Assembly: GCA_030145385.1 (NCBI GenBank)
Contig: JAQYVU010000031.1
Location: 1-44,334, forward strand
Length of the DNA stretch: 44,334 nucleotides
Direction of reading: 5' to 3'
Origin: Desulfococcaceae bacterium
GTDB taxonomy: Bacteria > Desulfobacterota > Desulfobacteria > Desulfobacterales > Desulfosalsimonadaceae
The notes beneath the pieces are model-generated. The model ran no database searches and was not told the DNA's origin. It worked only from the letters and a program-made list of their open reading frames with translations. Every line of letters begins with the position of its first letter. Positions within the stretch are counted from its first letter, which is position 1. The translations under genes were made by a program, and so were the position numbers. Below, piece after piece: positions 17,099 to 25,418 of the stretch.

Positions 17099-18082
17099 TT
17101 AAAATTGCATGCCGGTTAGTTCATACAGCTTTGCCAAATCCGATTCATAGCGCATGCTCAGCCGGTCGCGCGTTTCAGGATTCATGGGCGGTATCTGCAT
17201 TAGATTATATTTTCGGGAAAGGTTCAACCCCATCTGACGCAGCCAGGAAGGCCGCCGGAGTTTGAGATTGAGAAAGTTTTGAACCATTGGGAATCTGCTT
17301 GTTTCCCCCTTGTTAAAAACCTTTATCTCAGGGAAAAATTCAGTCCGGGCATTCAAAAACTCAAAGATTCCCTGAATTGCAGGCACCGGTGTTTCCATGA
17401 TCTGGTCCAGCGTCACGAAATGGAACTGACTGTGATCGAATAAAGCAAAATATCTTTCTACTTGCTCGCCAAAAAGACCGGATCGAAAATAAAAAAAATT
17501 ATAAAGATACTGGTTGCAGTGTTTTTTGAAAAAAGGGGAGTGAAATCGTTTTTCCTCTGCCTTGAGCGCCTTTTCAAATGTCGCAATGGTTTCATACCCA
17601 TACCGTCGCATATGATGATACAAAGAGTAGGCGCGATCAGCCGGATGCCGCAGTATTAATACGAATCTGGCATCCGGGAAAAAAGCCCTCAGGGTGATCG
17701 CTGCTGAAGGATCGGTTAAATATACATGAGAGGCTTCCCCGATCGATGATTCGGTATCGGCCGCATCAAACAATCGGGCATATTGGATGGGGTTTTTGAT
17801 TATTTGAAAATTTTCACAAAAAAAACATGGCTCCTTGACCGGAGACACATAAATATCCGGATGACGTTTGAGAAAATGATACAAGGAGGTGGTGCCGCAT
17901 TTTGCCGCGCCCAGAATGAAAAAATTGGGTAATTTCCAATGATTTGCAACACCCTGATTCATTGACGAACTTTGTTTTCCAGGAAAAAGAGTTTTTGGAC
18001 AAGTTTGAAAAAATCGATAATTATCAAGTGAATCCCTCCTTACACAGCGGTGTTTCTCAGCAACGCGAGCCTCTTTTGCCAC
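17099..18082 (-). CDS. PAPS-dependent sulfotransferase
   Basis: The product has 327 residues from a GTG at 18082. NFFILGAAKCGTTSLYHFL (residues about 53-71) is the 5'-phosphosulfate-binding loop of the Sulfotransfer_1 family, and RFVLILRHPADRAYSLYHH carries the 3'-phosphate-binding Arg and Ser. KEPCFFCENF and the C-terminal RDRLSMRYESDLAKLYELTG are also family patterns. It should move sulfate from PAPS to a carbohydrate or other hydroxyl acceptor in the cytoplasm; a link with the glycan locus 4 kb away is possible. The 40 residues before the conserved region have low family likeness, and an ATG at 17962 (product about 287 residues) may be the real start; neither has a strong ribosome binding site. 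It is last in a minus-strand run of four genes. Confidence 0.88.
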   Translation of the reverse strand: MAKEARVAEKHRCVRRDSLDNYRFFQTCPKTLFPGKQSSSMNQGVANHWKLPNFFILGAAKCGTTSLYHFLKRHPDIYVSPVKEPCFFCENFQIIKNPIQYARLFDAADTESSIGEASHVYLTDPSAAITLRAFFPDARFVLILRHPADRAYSLYHHMRRYGYETIATFEKALKAEEKRFHSPFFKKHCNQYLYNFFYFRSGLFGEQVERYFALFDHSQFHFVTLDQIMETPVPAIQGIFEFLNARTEFFPEIKVFNKGETSRFPMVQNFLNLKLRRPSWLRQMGLNLSRKYNLMQIPPMNPETRDRLSMRYESDLAKLYELTGMQF

Positions 18083-18091
18083 TTAATCCAT

Positions 18092-18520
18092 CTAATCCAT
18101 CAAGCTTTTCATTTTCATTTGGTAATACCATTGACCGTCAGTCTTCAACCAATTCTGGGTTTCTTTGCGGTCTTTCACGTCAAAAGACATCACCGTCATG
18201 TTATATTTGACGACGACAACGGCATCTTCGCCGGAAGGGCCGATTTTTATAGATACGACAGAAAAATCACTAAAAAGGATATCTCTATTCATGCCCACGA
18301 AATTTTCTTTAGGTACCTGTTTTTTATAATCTAAATCCGAATAATCATACACCGCTGCCCAATTCTGGGCCACCATTGCGGTCATCCTTCCGGTGACCCT
18401 TTTTTCCAGGGCCTGTTCGGGCGTCAGCACCGGCAGACTCTGACAGGCACTGACCAGAAGGGATGCTGTTATTAATACGACCAACACATGCAAAACACGT
18501 TTAAATCCGTTTTCCTTCAT
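18092..18520 (-). CDS. Lipoprotein, NTF2/SnoaL-like fold suspected
   Basis: The product has about 142 residues. An ATG at 18520 is preceded by AAAGG 11 bases upstream; a GTG at 18532 is too close to that site and is less likely. The N-terminus is basic, then hydrophobic, then LLVSAC, a good lipobox, so it should be a membrane-anchored lipoprotein. The mature part (EKRVTGRMTAMVAQNWAAVY...YDYSDLDYKKQV... ending KTDGQWYYQMK) has the length and the closing W-strand pattern common in small NTF2-like proteins; this is a loose likeness, and the function is unknown. It lies 48 bases downstream of the transglutaminase-like gene on the same strand. Confidence 0.7.
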   Translation of the reverse strand: MKENGFKRVLHVLVVLITASLLVSACQSLPVLTPEQALEKRVTGRMTAMVAQNWAAVYDYSDLDYKKQVPKENFVGMNRDILFSDFSVVSIKIGPSGEDAVVVVKYNMTVMSFDVKDRKETQNWLKTDGQWYYQMKMKSLMD

Positions 18521-18568
18521 TGGGTATATCACCTTTCATCTTCTCAATATATTTTTAGTTTTTCACGC

Positions 18569-21052
18569 TTACATGCTACCGCCGGTGACCAGCTGCCGGG
18601 CTTCCATATTCCGAGTGGGAGCATTGCCATAAAGATAAAATCCGCCGATTTCAGCCGCCGCCGGTTCTTCAGCCGCCAGCCGTACATACGCGATATCGGA
18701 AATAACCGCGGAAAACAGCTGATAAACTGTAAACACTTCATATGCCCCCGGTTCCAGAGTGATATAGGTACCCGCTAAATCCAGGGCCTGTCCGCTGTTG
18801 TCATAGGGCAGGACGTAAACAGTTACCGGATATGCGTTGGGATTGCACACTCCCACACCTGTCCACCATCGCCCGTTATTATAAGCCGAGTGGGGCATAA
18901 CAAGTTCGGTTTTAAATGAATCTGCTTCCAGCAGCGGATAAGCGGCTGCGTCCCCGGTTGCCGTTGCGTACGAAACATACCCGGCCAGGGGGTGACTGCC
19001 TGAAATTTTCAGTATGGATCTTTCCTGCGCCGGGACGCCGAAATCCGGTGAAACATCCACCACCCGTTTTTCAAAAGGACCCAGCACAACCTGCATATCC
19101 GCTGTCTCATCACCGCCCCGGCGCGCCGGGTGAATGATCACCGGATTATCATCCCCGTTTGGATTAATAAGGGTCAGCAATGTCTGCCAGGCGCCGGTGG
19201 TCGGTGTAATATGCTGAAGGTACATGATGCCGGATGCCACAGGCAGTGCAAATCCGGTTTCAACGGCGTTTGCCGAATTTCCGGTGTTTTGGATATACTG
19301 ATACCCGAAAAGCGCTGCTTGCGAATCATCTGTAGTAATTTCCATCCACCCGGCCTCCGGCATGCTCAAAAAGGGCGAACTTCCCGGCAGAATCCTGACT
19401 TTGGATCGGGCCGCGATATCTTGCGAAACCGTCCGGAACAGATCTCCCTGGGCATCGTAAATGGAACAGGTGACCGGGGCATCATTAAAAGTGTCGTTGA
19501 AAATGGCCCCGGTCATGTAAAGGGTATTCCAGGGCATATTGTCAGACACATCGGGTATAATCAGACGGCTGCTGACCGGGGCGTTTTGCGTAAAACCGGC
19601 CATCGGCCCCTGGGAACCGGCAAACAGGTTGACAAAATCCACGGGCTGGCCGGATATGAGCATAAACGAATCCGTGTCGCTGTATTCATGCTCACGGATC
19701 GGCAGATCGTCAAAATGGAACATTCTTTTTTCAAGGGGTGCCAGATCCATGGGGCCGAGGACCGTGTGCAACGGCTTTCCAGCGGCGTCAACGGTTACCA
19801 GCATCACGTCTTCGACCGGATCATCCGATCCGTTGGTCAGGGAAAAACCCGACCATGATCCGTTTTTGGGTATATACGGCACCTGCCGGACACAGGCCCC
19901 TTTCAAATCCATTACCAGGGTGTAGATATTGGGGTCTGCGTAATCAGCCTGAGAGACGGAAATCGTATACGGCGGATTTTCCAGAACGAGTCGAAAGCCG
20001 ACCGGGGGGCCGTATTGCGTCAGCTGGTGCTGCCGCACGGCAACGCCGTCGTTATCTAAGATTTCAATGTCCATGGCCTGGCGGCTGCTGTCGTCTTTTG
20101 TAAAATCCAGGACAACCTCTTCACCGGGGGCACCGGCCAGAATGTAGACGTCTTCGTTCAGCAATACCAGGTTATACGTCCCGGGCACAAGCCGGGACGG
20201 TGTGTTTTCAGGCATTTCCAGGAAATCGTCCTGGGCCATGGCAATTTCACGGATCGTTTCATAATCCAGATACGGGTTCAGGGGGCCGGTTACCTCCGGA
20301 TAAGAAAGGGTTTCCGGATGGCTCGTTACGCTGCCTCCGGTCCAGGCACCGCCGGTGATGTTGCCCTGGGCGTCTAAAAACAGATCATAGGTATATTGTC
20401 TCTGGCGCTCACGGGTGCCGATATGATCCGGCAGCACATTATCAGAAGCATAGAGTATGGTAACGGACACGTGTTCGGTTTGGCCGGATAGGGCAGATGC
20501 CATCTCATAGCTGTATACGGGAAAATACCAGACTTCAGGCCCGGCATCCAGATCTGCGGTAAAAGCCTTCTGCTGCTCTCCAATATAATCAAGCAGCCAG
20601 AAATGAAAACTCACCGGGGTGTCACCGGAAGCGTAAATCACACCGGACCGGTCATCATGGCAGAGCGTCAGCAGCCCTTTTTTATCGCCGACCCGGAAAA
20701 TAATATTGTTTTCCGACGAAGGAAGAATGGGATACGATTCCGTAACGGCTGCCCGTGCAAAAGCCGGGCACAGGCCCCACCAGTCTTCGGCGTCAGGATC
20801 ATAATAGGCGGCTTTATACCAGTCAACGGCATTGCCGCTCATCCGGCCGGTGGTCAGCAGGAGATATTTTTCCAAAGGTGCCGGATGCCCCAGATAATCG
20901 GCACCTGTGGCCAAACCGCCGGAATCCATCGGCCACCAGTAGCCGGACCAGGGAATCGGATCGGCCTGCCCGGCAGTTTGGGCCGCCGGGACAACATTCG
21001 GAAATAAACACAGCATAAATAAAATAACTAAAAAACGACGGATCACGGTCAA
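18569..21052 (-). CDS. Exported transglutaminase-elicitor-like protein
   Basis: The product has 827 residues with a signal peptide (VIRRFLVILFMLCLFPNVVPAAQ). Residues about 30-290 resemble the transglutaminase elicitor family known from Phytophthora GP42 and bacterial relatives: PWSGYWWPMDSG at the start, and DWWGLCPAFARAAVTES, where the Cys would be the nucleophile. Later HDDRSG and YSYEMAS may supply other active-site residues. The remaining 500 residues are beta-rich repeats with recurrent patterns such as TLYMTGAIFNDT, TLLTLINPNGDD and WTGVGVCNPN, perhaps Ig-like or adhesive modules. It may cross-link or deamidate surface proteins, but activity is inferred from family likeness only. It follows the 219-residue exported protein by 31 bases and precedes the lipoprotein gene, so the genes are likely one operon. 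Confidence 0.62.
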   Translation of the reverse strand: MTVIRRFLVILFMLCLFPNVVPAAQTAGQADPIPWSGYWWPMDSGGLATGADYLGHPAPLEKYLLLTTGRMSGNAVDWYKAAYYDPDAEDWWGLCPAFARAAVTESYPILPSSENNIIFRVGDKKGLLTLCHDDRSGVIYASGDTPVSFHFWLLDYIGEQQKAFTADLDAGPEVWYFPVYSYEMASALSGQTEHVSVTILYASDNVLPDHIGTRERQRQYTYDLFLDAQGNITGGAWTGGSVTSHPETLSYPEVTGPLNPYLDYETIREIAMAQDDFLEMPENTPSRLVPGTYNLVLLNEDVYILAGAPGEEVVLDFTKDDSSRQAMDIEILDNDGVAVRQHQLTQYGPPVGFRLVLENPPYTISVSQADYADPNIYTLVMDLKGACVRQVPYIPKNGSWSGFSLTNGSDDPVEDVMLVTVDAAGKPLHTVLGPMDLAPLEKRMFHFDDLPIREHEYSDTDSFMLISGQPVDFVNLFAGSQGPMAGFTQNAPVSSRLIIPDVSDNMPWNTLYMTGAIFNDTFNDAPVTCSIYDAQGDLFRTVSQDIAARSKVRILPGSSPFLSMPEAGWMEITTDDSQAALFGYQYIQNTGNSANAVETGFALPVASGIMYLQHITPTTGAWQTLLTLINPNGDDNPVIIHPARRGGDETADMQVVLGPFEKRVVDVSPDFGVPAQERSILKISGSHPLAGYVSYATATGDAAAYPLLEADSFKTELVMPHSAYNNGRWWTGVGVCNPNAYPVTVYVLPYDNSGQALDLAGTYITLEPGAYEVFTVYQLFSAVISDIAYVRLAAEEPAAAEIGGFYLYGNAPTRNMEARQLVTGGSM

Positions 21053-21083
21053 ATCCTTTTAAGCCCATGCGGGCAATGTTTTT

Positions 21084-21743
21084 TTATTGAATTCGCCAGG
21101 AGCAGCGGAAAGGGGTTTGTTCATACAGCCACCAGGCACTGCCGGGCGCCCAGAGCTGCCGGACAATCAGTTTCCCGGTCTGCAGATCATTGACCTCGAT
21201 CATGCGCAATTGCGGAGGCACTTCGCCTTTAATCCGGATCCATTGCGCCTGCAGCGCCTGGTCGCTGCTCACGGCATAGGCAGATACCCGGATGCGGTCC
21301 ACAAAAGTCCGTCCCCCGGCCTGGCGGTGAAATTCGAATACTGCCGGTTCAGCGCCGGCCGGAAAAAGATGCACCGGCAGCACATCCACCGGAATGGTAA
21401 GACCCGGAATAATAAGCAGGTTATCGGCCTGAAACTGTTTTGACGCAGCAGTCACTGCATCCCACATCACTGTGCCGGATGCCAAAAATGTCAACGTGCC
21501 GATTGCCTGCTCAGGCGCGGTACGGAAAAAACCGATATGAACAGCTTCGCTGCTCTGATCAGCCGGCCGGATGATCATTTGCGACATCATTGGCTGGCTG
21601 CCGGGTAAATCCCCCGCGTTTGCCTCGGTCATGATCTCCACCGGCACCACCGGCTGGTAGGGAGTCAATGCCAACGCATATGACGGCCCAATCAGAAAAA
21701 AGATCAGGGCAAATAATGTTAAACAATGCAATGGATTTTTCAA
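21084..21743 (-). CDS. Exported protein of unknown function
   Basis: The product has 219 residues. A signal peptide is clear (LTLFALIFFLIGPSYALA). The mature part is rich in beta-strand patterns and contains only one Cys, near the end (PFRCSWRIQ). I recognise no family. The closely spaced transglutaminase-like gene downstream (31 bases) suggests they work together, for example as partner or chaperone of the larger protein. It is the first gene of this minus-strand group: a strong terminator separates it from the Cys-rich protein gene upstream, so it should have its own promoter in the 45 bases before it, where I see no clear consensus. Confidence 0.7.
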   Translation of the reverse strand: MKNPLHCLTLFALIFFLIGPSYALALTPYQPVVPVEIMTEANAGDLPGSQPMMSQMIIRPADQSSEAVHIGFFRTAPEQAIGTLTFLASGTVMWDAVTAASKQFQADNLLIIPGLTIPVDVLPVHLFPAGAEPAVFEFHRQAGGRTFVDRIRVSAYAVSSDQALQAQWIRIKGEVPPQLRMIEVNDLQTGKLIVRQLWAPGSAWWLYEQTPFRCSWRIQ

Positions 21744-21787
21744 TGTTCAGGCTCCCCCCAAAAAAAATCTTCTCATGAGAATTAAAC

Positions 21788-21823
21788 AACTCGGGGAAAG
21801 GAGTTGCCCCCTTTCCCCGAGTT
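21788..21823 (-). terminator. Strong terminator after the Cys-rich protein gene
   Basis: AACTCGGGGAAAGG (21788-21801) and its exact reverse complement (21810-21823) form a 14-bp stem with an 8-base loop. On the minus strand it is followed by GTTTAATT and lies 54 bases after the stop of the Cys-rich gene. The plus-strand side is also T-rich (ATTTGTTTT). Confidence 0.8.
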
Positions 21824-21876
21824 ATTTGTTTTCCAAAATCAATTAATTCAAAATTAATTAATTCTAATCACTGCTA

Positions 21877-23133
21877 CTAATCACACTCAGTGCACTCTGC
21901 GCATTTTTCAGCCAGGTAACCCATGGAGGCGCCGTTTGAGCTGTTTGCCATAAAACCAAAACCAGAGGCTGAAACATTGGCGACAACAACAGCATACGCT
22001 TTTGCGTTGCCCAAAGTTCCATCAACAGAAGTGGTCAGTGTCAAAGTGCTGAGATCAACGATCGTGGGGACGTTGCCTTCTAATGTTACCGTACCAGTTG
22101 CCACATCACCGTCTTCTTCATACAGGGTAACCGATGCCGAACCGTCGATGCTGTCCAGGTTGGTAACCGCCATGCCGAACCAGTAATTTCCGGCCGGATT
22201 GGGAATATAGGGGAAAGTCAGTGTATCTGTGCAGTCGCCAGAACCCTGAGGTGTATCGCAGCAAAGGGTACCGATTAAGATCTGGTAGCAGCAGCCGTCG
22301 CATTCGCCGCAGACGCCGCCATCATCAACGGTTGTATACATGCATATTTCAACATATACATCCCAGCCGGTGTCATCGGTAATGCTGGAATCTGCACGCA
22401 GTTCGGGAATATCAACCCACCAAACGCTCTTATTATCTGTCGCGTCATCAGGTTGAACCACATAACCGTGGGCATCAGCATCCTGATCAGCAGCCGCTCG
22501 GAATGCGACAACGCGTTCATTGTCTGCAACTTCACAATCGGATCCACTGTAGGTCGCAGCATCTGTGTCCGTACCGTCAATTACAACAGAAGTTTTTCCA
22601 TTTGCCAGGAACAAGTCAAAATCGCCGATAAAGTCATCATCAGGCAGGCATTGTTCTGCATCGCATGCAGCGCCTTCAGTTTCAAAAGTTTCTACGCCAA
22701 CACCGGTAGTGTTAACATCTTGCGCCCAGTAAACGCCGTTGTCGCCGTCAACCGGACCGTTTCCATCATGCTTGTCGACCAGAATTTCCATGCCGATATC
22801 AATGGTATCGTCTGTGTTTACGCCTTCAAACTGACCTTCGGTAATGCAGTCACAAATTTTGAACAGTGCGCGGTGACGATCGCCTTTTACGGGAATTTCA
22901 CAATATGAGTCTTGGGATTTAAAACAGCTATAGTCTTCATCAAGAGTAGGTTTAAAAAAATCTTCGTAATCAAACGGGGATGTTGTGCAAACTCCACCCT
23001 GTTCATCTCCTACTTGCTCGCATCCACGAGCAATGGTTCCGGCTTCGCTGCAAATCTCGATCTCTGCAGATGCCACGCCGGCAAATGCGAATACCAGCAT
23101 AAATGCTGCGATAATTGAAATTGTTTTCTTCAT
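21877..23133 (-). CDS. Exported acidic Cys-rich protein of unknown function
   Basis: The product has 418 residues from the ATG at 23133, chosen because GGAGG lies 5 bases upstream; an in-frame ATG at 23145 overlaps that site. The signal peptide is MKKTISIIAAFMLVFAFAGV followed by ASA. The mature protein is very acidic (many Asp/Glu) and holds about 26 Cys, several in CC or CXXC groups: GGVCGECDGCCYQILIG, TLCCDTPQGSGDC and the C-terminal KCAECTECD. The C-terminal third (NYWFGMAVTNLDSIDG, ASGFGFMANSSNG) resembles the beta-module of the transglutaminase-like protein nearby. A strong promoter and ribosome binding site, a strong terminator and its own transcript unit suggest high expression; a surface-layer or sheath role with metal or disulfide links is speculation. 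Confidence 0.75.
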   Translation of the reverse strand: MKKTISIIAAFMLVFAFAGVASAEIEICSEAGTIARGCEQVGDEQGGVCTTSPFDYEDFFKPTLDEDYSCFKSQDSYCEIPVKGDRHRALFKICDCITEGQFEGVNTDDTIDIGMEILVDKHDGNGPVDGDNGVYWAQDVNTTGVGVETFETEGAACDAEQCLPDDDFIGDFDLFLANGKTSVVIDGTDTDAATYSGSDCEVADNERVVAFRAAADQDADAHGYVVQPDDATDNKSVWWVDIPELRADSSITDDTGWDVYVEICMYTTVDDGGVCGECDGCCYQILIGTLCCDTPQGSGDCTDTLTFPYIPNPAGNYWFGMAVTNLDSIDGSASVTLYEEDGDVATGTVTLEGNVPTIVDLSTLTLTTSVDGTLGNAKAYAVVVANVSASGFGFMANSSNGASMGYLAEKCAECTECD

Positions 23134-23166
23134 TCTTTCCTCCATATTTTTTAAGTTACTGGTTAG

Positions 23167-23238
23167 TTACTGTTTTAGCATTTTTTTGACCAAACTTGTT
23201 TTCACGCTAAATCGCCCTGGCAGTTGACCATGGCGCAC
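23167..23238 (-). CDS. Possible 23-codon leader peptide
   Basis: In the long leader before the Cys-rich gene, AAAAGGAGGGGG (around 23258-23247) is the best ribosome binding site of the region. About 8 bases after GGAGG, a GTG at 23238 opens a 23-codon frame ending in TAA at 23167. The peptide is basic (5 Lys, 2 Arg). It could be a translated leader that controls the gene 34 bases downstream, or the site could be fortuitous. Confidence 0.3.
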   Translation of the reverse strand: MRHGQLPGRFSVKTSLVKKMLKQ

Positions 23239-23318
23239 TACCACCCCCTCCTTTTCAAATCTGCTTGATGGTTAATGATCCGTTGCTGTAATTTTTAATT
23301 AAAAAAACTTTTTTTGGC

Positions 23319-23347
23319 AATTTACCGCTTAAGTCCCTGCCTGTCAA
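23319..23347 (-). promoter_or_regulatory. Sigma-70-type promoter of the Cys-rich gene
   Basis: On the minus strand, TTGACA (23347-23342) is followed after 17 bases by TAAATT (23324-23319). The -35 box is perfect and the -10 box matches four of six. The transcript would start near 23312, leaving a leader of about 180 bases. Confidence 0.5.
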
Positions 23348-23378
23348 GACTTATATCTTTCCCGAATAATGCCTTTTT

Positions 23379-24935
23379 CTATAAGTCATTGTCCAAAACC
23401 CGGGGCAAAACATCTGCTGACAGCCAGACACGGGTGTTTTCGTTTATGCGAATCTGCCCGAAAAGCGCTATCGTCTCCGTATCCACCGTATCCACAGCAG
23501 CGGTCACCCGGTAGTCGCCCGCAGGCAGGTCCAGCGAATATCCGCCGGCTGCATTGGTGCGGATCTCCTGGGCAAAATCCGAATCCGCCCCCTGGTCAAT
23601 GGTCACTGCCAGATCCGGCAGCCCTTCACCGGCAGTGTAGATACCGTTGCCGTCCGTGTCTTCATATACCAGGCCGATTAATTGCCCGTTGCCGGTTGCG
23701 GTTTTATCTGATTCTGTATTTTTTGCCGAATCTTCGGATTCGGATCGGGTGCCGAAATCCGCAACCATAATATGAATGTAATCTCCGCAAACCCCGCCCA
23801 TCTCGGCTGACTGACCGGCCTTAATACGAATTCCGCAATCCTCGGCTTCGGGAGCGATCATGGCAGACTGCCGGCGATCCGGGTCTGCCTGAAAAGCGCG
23901 GGTCACCAGGTAGCGGAACATCCGCGAAACGGTTTCCGCCGGTGAGACTGACTCGCCGCAGGTGGACAAGCGGTATCGGGATTCCTCCATCCAGGCCGGG
24001 ACATATCCGGTGTCCGCCACCCGGTCGTCTAAGGTTCGGCCATCAGATGTTGTTGCTGAAAAATGATTATTTTCAAACATGTCAACCACCAACTCTTCGG
24101 CAGCCCGGTATAATAACGGATCGTATGTCAAAGGGGGCAATCCTTGGATCAAAAGCGTTTCATACTCCGGAAATTCTTTTGGACTTGCGTCAAACCCGTA
24201 CTCCGCCACCACCGGCAACGGATTGGCGCGCAGCTGGTTGATCAGGTTATTCATCTGCAGCTCATAGATTTCCACGGGCCGGGCAAAATCGCAGACCGCC
24301 ATGTATACGTTGGCATTGAAACGGCCGAACTGCAGACTGCCGCCTTGTACAGCCGCAGCCATCTCCTGGAAATCCGGGTTGAGAATCGTTCGAATGCCGC
24401 TATGGTCCTCGGTCAATTCGTCGCCGAGCATGTTTTCAAACATCCAGAAAACCGCTTTTTCCGGGGCAATGAAGTTATTAAAAAAAATCAACCCCAGTGA
24501 TTCTCCAGATGCTGATGCCGAGTATCCGGCTTGATTCAGGCGGTCATCCAAGGTCAGTCCGTCAATGGATTCATAGGCGTAATAATTATTTTCCAGCATA
24601 TCCGCCGTATGATCGTTTGCCGTCCGATGAAGACGGTCACTGAATACGAGCTCCGGAAGTCCGTTAATCAGGATTTCATTGAGTTCCGGCAGACTTTTTA
24701 AAACCTGTTCCCGATCCAGGCCGATGGATTCGGCCATACCCAGCGGGTCCCGTCGGGCCGCGTTGATTAATTCAAAAAGCACGGCGTCATCCGGATCCAT
24801 TTGAACAGGGGCTTCCAGAGCCTGAATTTCTTCTGAAACCGGACGTTCATCCGCAAACACCGGCGCACTGTAACCGGTAATGGAAAATATCGCTGCACAG
24901 GCGATGAATATAATATTTCGGCATAATGTTTTCAT
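23379..24935 (-). CDS. Exported double CAP-domain protein with C-terminal beta-module
   Basis: The product has 518 residues from the ATG at 24935, which starts a good signal peptide (TLCRNIIFIACAAIFSITGY, ending VFA). Two CAP (SCP/PR-1, PF00188-type) domains follow. Domain 1 (about 45-215) has FELINAARRDP, HTADMLENNYYAYESIDGLT, LDDRLNQAGY and GESLGL; domain 2 (about 217-405) has NNLINQLRANPLP, VVDMFENNHFSATTSDGRT, LDDRVADTGY and CGESV. These are the usual helix-1, CAP1 and CAP2 patterns, although several residues of the classic His/Glu site appear replaced. A SdrD B-like or carboxypeptidase-regulatory-like beta-module follows (GLVYEDTDGNGIYTAGEGLP, AGGYSLDLPAGDYRV). Bacterial CAP proteins are secreted and their role is mostly unknown. 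A sigma-54 promoter lies immediately upstream. Confidence 0.85.
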   Translation of the reverse strand: MKTLCRNIIFIACAAIFSITGYSAPVFADERPVSEEIQALEAPVQMDPDDAVLFELINAARRDPLGMAESIGLDREQVLKSLPELNEILINGLPELVFSDRLHRTANDHTADMLENNYYAYESIDGLTLDDRLNQAGYSASASGESLGLIFFNNFIAPEKAVFWMFENMLGDELTEDHSGIRTILNPDFQEMAAAVQGGSLQFGRFNANVYMAVCDFARPVEIYELQMNNLINQLRANPLPVVAEYGFDASPKEFPEYETLLIQGLPPLTYDPLLYRAAEELVVDMFENNHFSATTSDGRTLDDRVADTGYVPAWMEESRYRLSTCGESVSPAETVSRMFRYLVTRAFQADPDRRQSAMIAPEAEDCGIRIKAGQSAEMGGVCGDYIHIMVADFGTRSESEDSAKNTESDKTATGNGQLIGLVYEDTDGNGIYTAGEGLPDLAVTIDQGADSDFAQEIRTNAAGGYSLDLPAGDYRVTAAVDTVDTETIALFGQIRINENTRVWLSADVLPRVLDNDL

Positions 24936-24948
24936 ATGCTTATTTTCT

Positions 24949-24964
24949 TGCAAACATAGTGCCA
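24949..24964 (-). promoter_or_regulatory. Sigma-54 promoter abutting the CAP gene
   Basis: On the minus strand, TGGCAC-TATGT-TTGCA matches the -24/-12 consensus TGGCAC-N5-TTGC(A/T) at every defined position, with a T before it. Transcription would start about 12 bases after the GC, near 24938, only a few bases before the ATG at 24935. The mRNA would then be almost leaderless. An NtrC-type activator is encoded 2.5 kb away. Confidence 0.6.
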
Positions 24965-24965
24965 A

Positions 24966-25327
24966 ATTCTATAGCTCGGCATATTTCACTGCCGCGCGGC
25001 ACGTGTTTTCAATCATAACATTTTAATATTATTGATTTAATTAATTTTATTACCCAAACCAACAAATTCAGGGCAGGCGCATTGGGTTGGTTTTTCTTGT
25101 TAAAAACAAGGCCCGATCCACCGACAGAAAGCCTTATCTTCAACACCACTGTCTGCGCCATGATAGGCGTTCCCGTGGCAAAGGCTTAGAACGCCGGAAT
25201 AAAAATTCTTTTATAACACATGGAAACAATACTAAAGGCAGGATGCCCATCAAGCGGCAACTGATATTTCCTTGGCAAACACATATAATTTCGTATCCGT
25301 GTCCGGACCGGACAAAAAAATTATAAA
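24966..25327. other. Intergenic stretch, no gene recognised
   Basis: No convincing ORF is present. Two hairpins read on the plus strand: AAACCAAC (25056-25063) with GTTGGTTT (25086-25093), closing on a run of five T, and GGCGTTC/GAACGCC around 25166-25194. They could belong to a small RNA or a transposon remnant; I recognise no riboswitch or tRNA. Confidence 0.35.
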
Positions 25328-25352
25328 TTTTGAAATGCGCCGCATTTCAAAA
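25328..25352 (-). terminator. Terminator-like hairpin after the TonB receptor gene
   Basis: TTTTGAAATGCG (25328-25339) and CGCATTTCAAAA (25341-25352) are perfect inverted arms about one base; folded, the stem is 11 bp with a 3-base loop. On the minus strand the sequence continues AATTTATAATTTTTTTG. It lies 67 bases after the receptor stop codon. Confidence 0.6.
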
Positions 25353-25360
25353 AAGGAAAT

Positions 25361-25400
25361 TGGCTAGATTTAGCCACTGCTGGTCAGATTTAGCCAACGC
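25361..25400. repeat. Two 20-bp tandem repeats with internal dyad
   Basis: TGGCTAGATTTAGCCACTGC is followed directly by TGGTCAGATTTAGCCAACGC, 16 of 20 bases alike. The first copy is also a perfect TGGCTA/TAGCCA dyad. Repeated short units of this kind occur in the ends of IS21-family elements, so this may be a remnant end; no transposase is near. An operator is the alternative. Confidence 0.45.
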
Positions 25401-25418
25401 ACTGTGAGCCAGCAATGA

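Noticed and set aside
19130-19858. 242-codon plus-strand frame opposite the transglutaminase-like gene
   Set aside because: The minus-strand gene has a signal peptide, domains and operon spacing; the plus frame has an unnatural composition and no start site.
24966-25327. Riboswitch (cobalamin or cyclic-di-GMP type)
   Set aside because: Some pieces look like GEMM loops (GCAAAG, CCGTGG), but the conserved core order is missing on both strands, and the region is downstream, not upstream, of the receptor operon.
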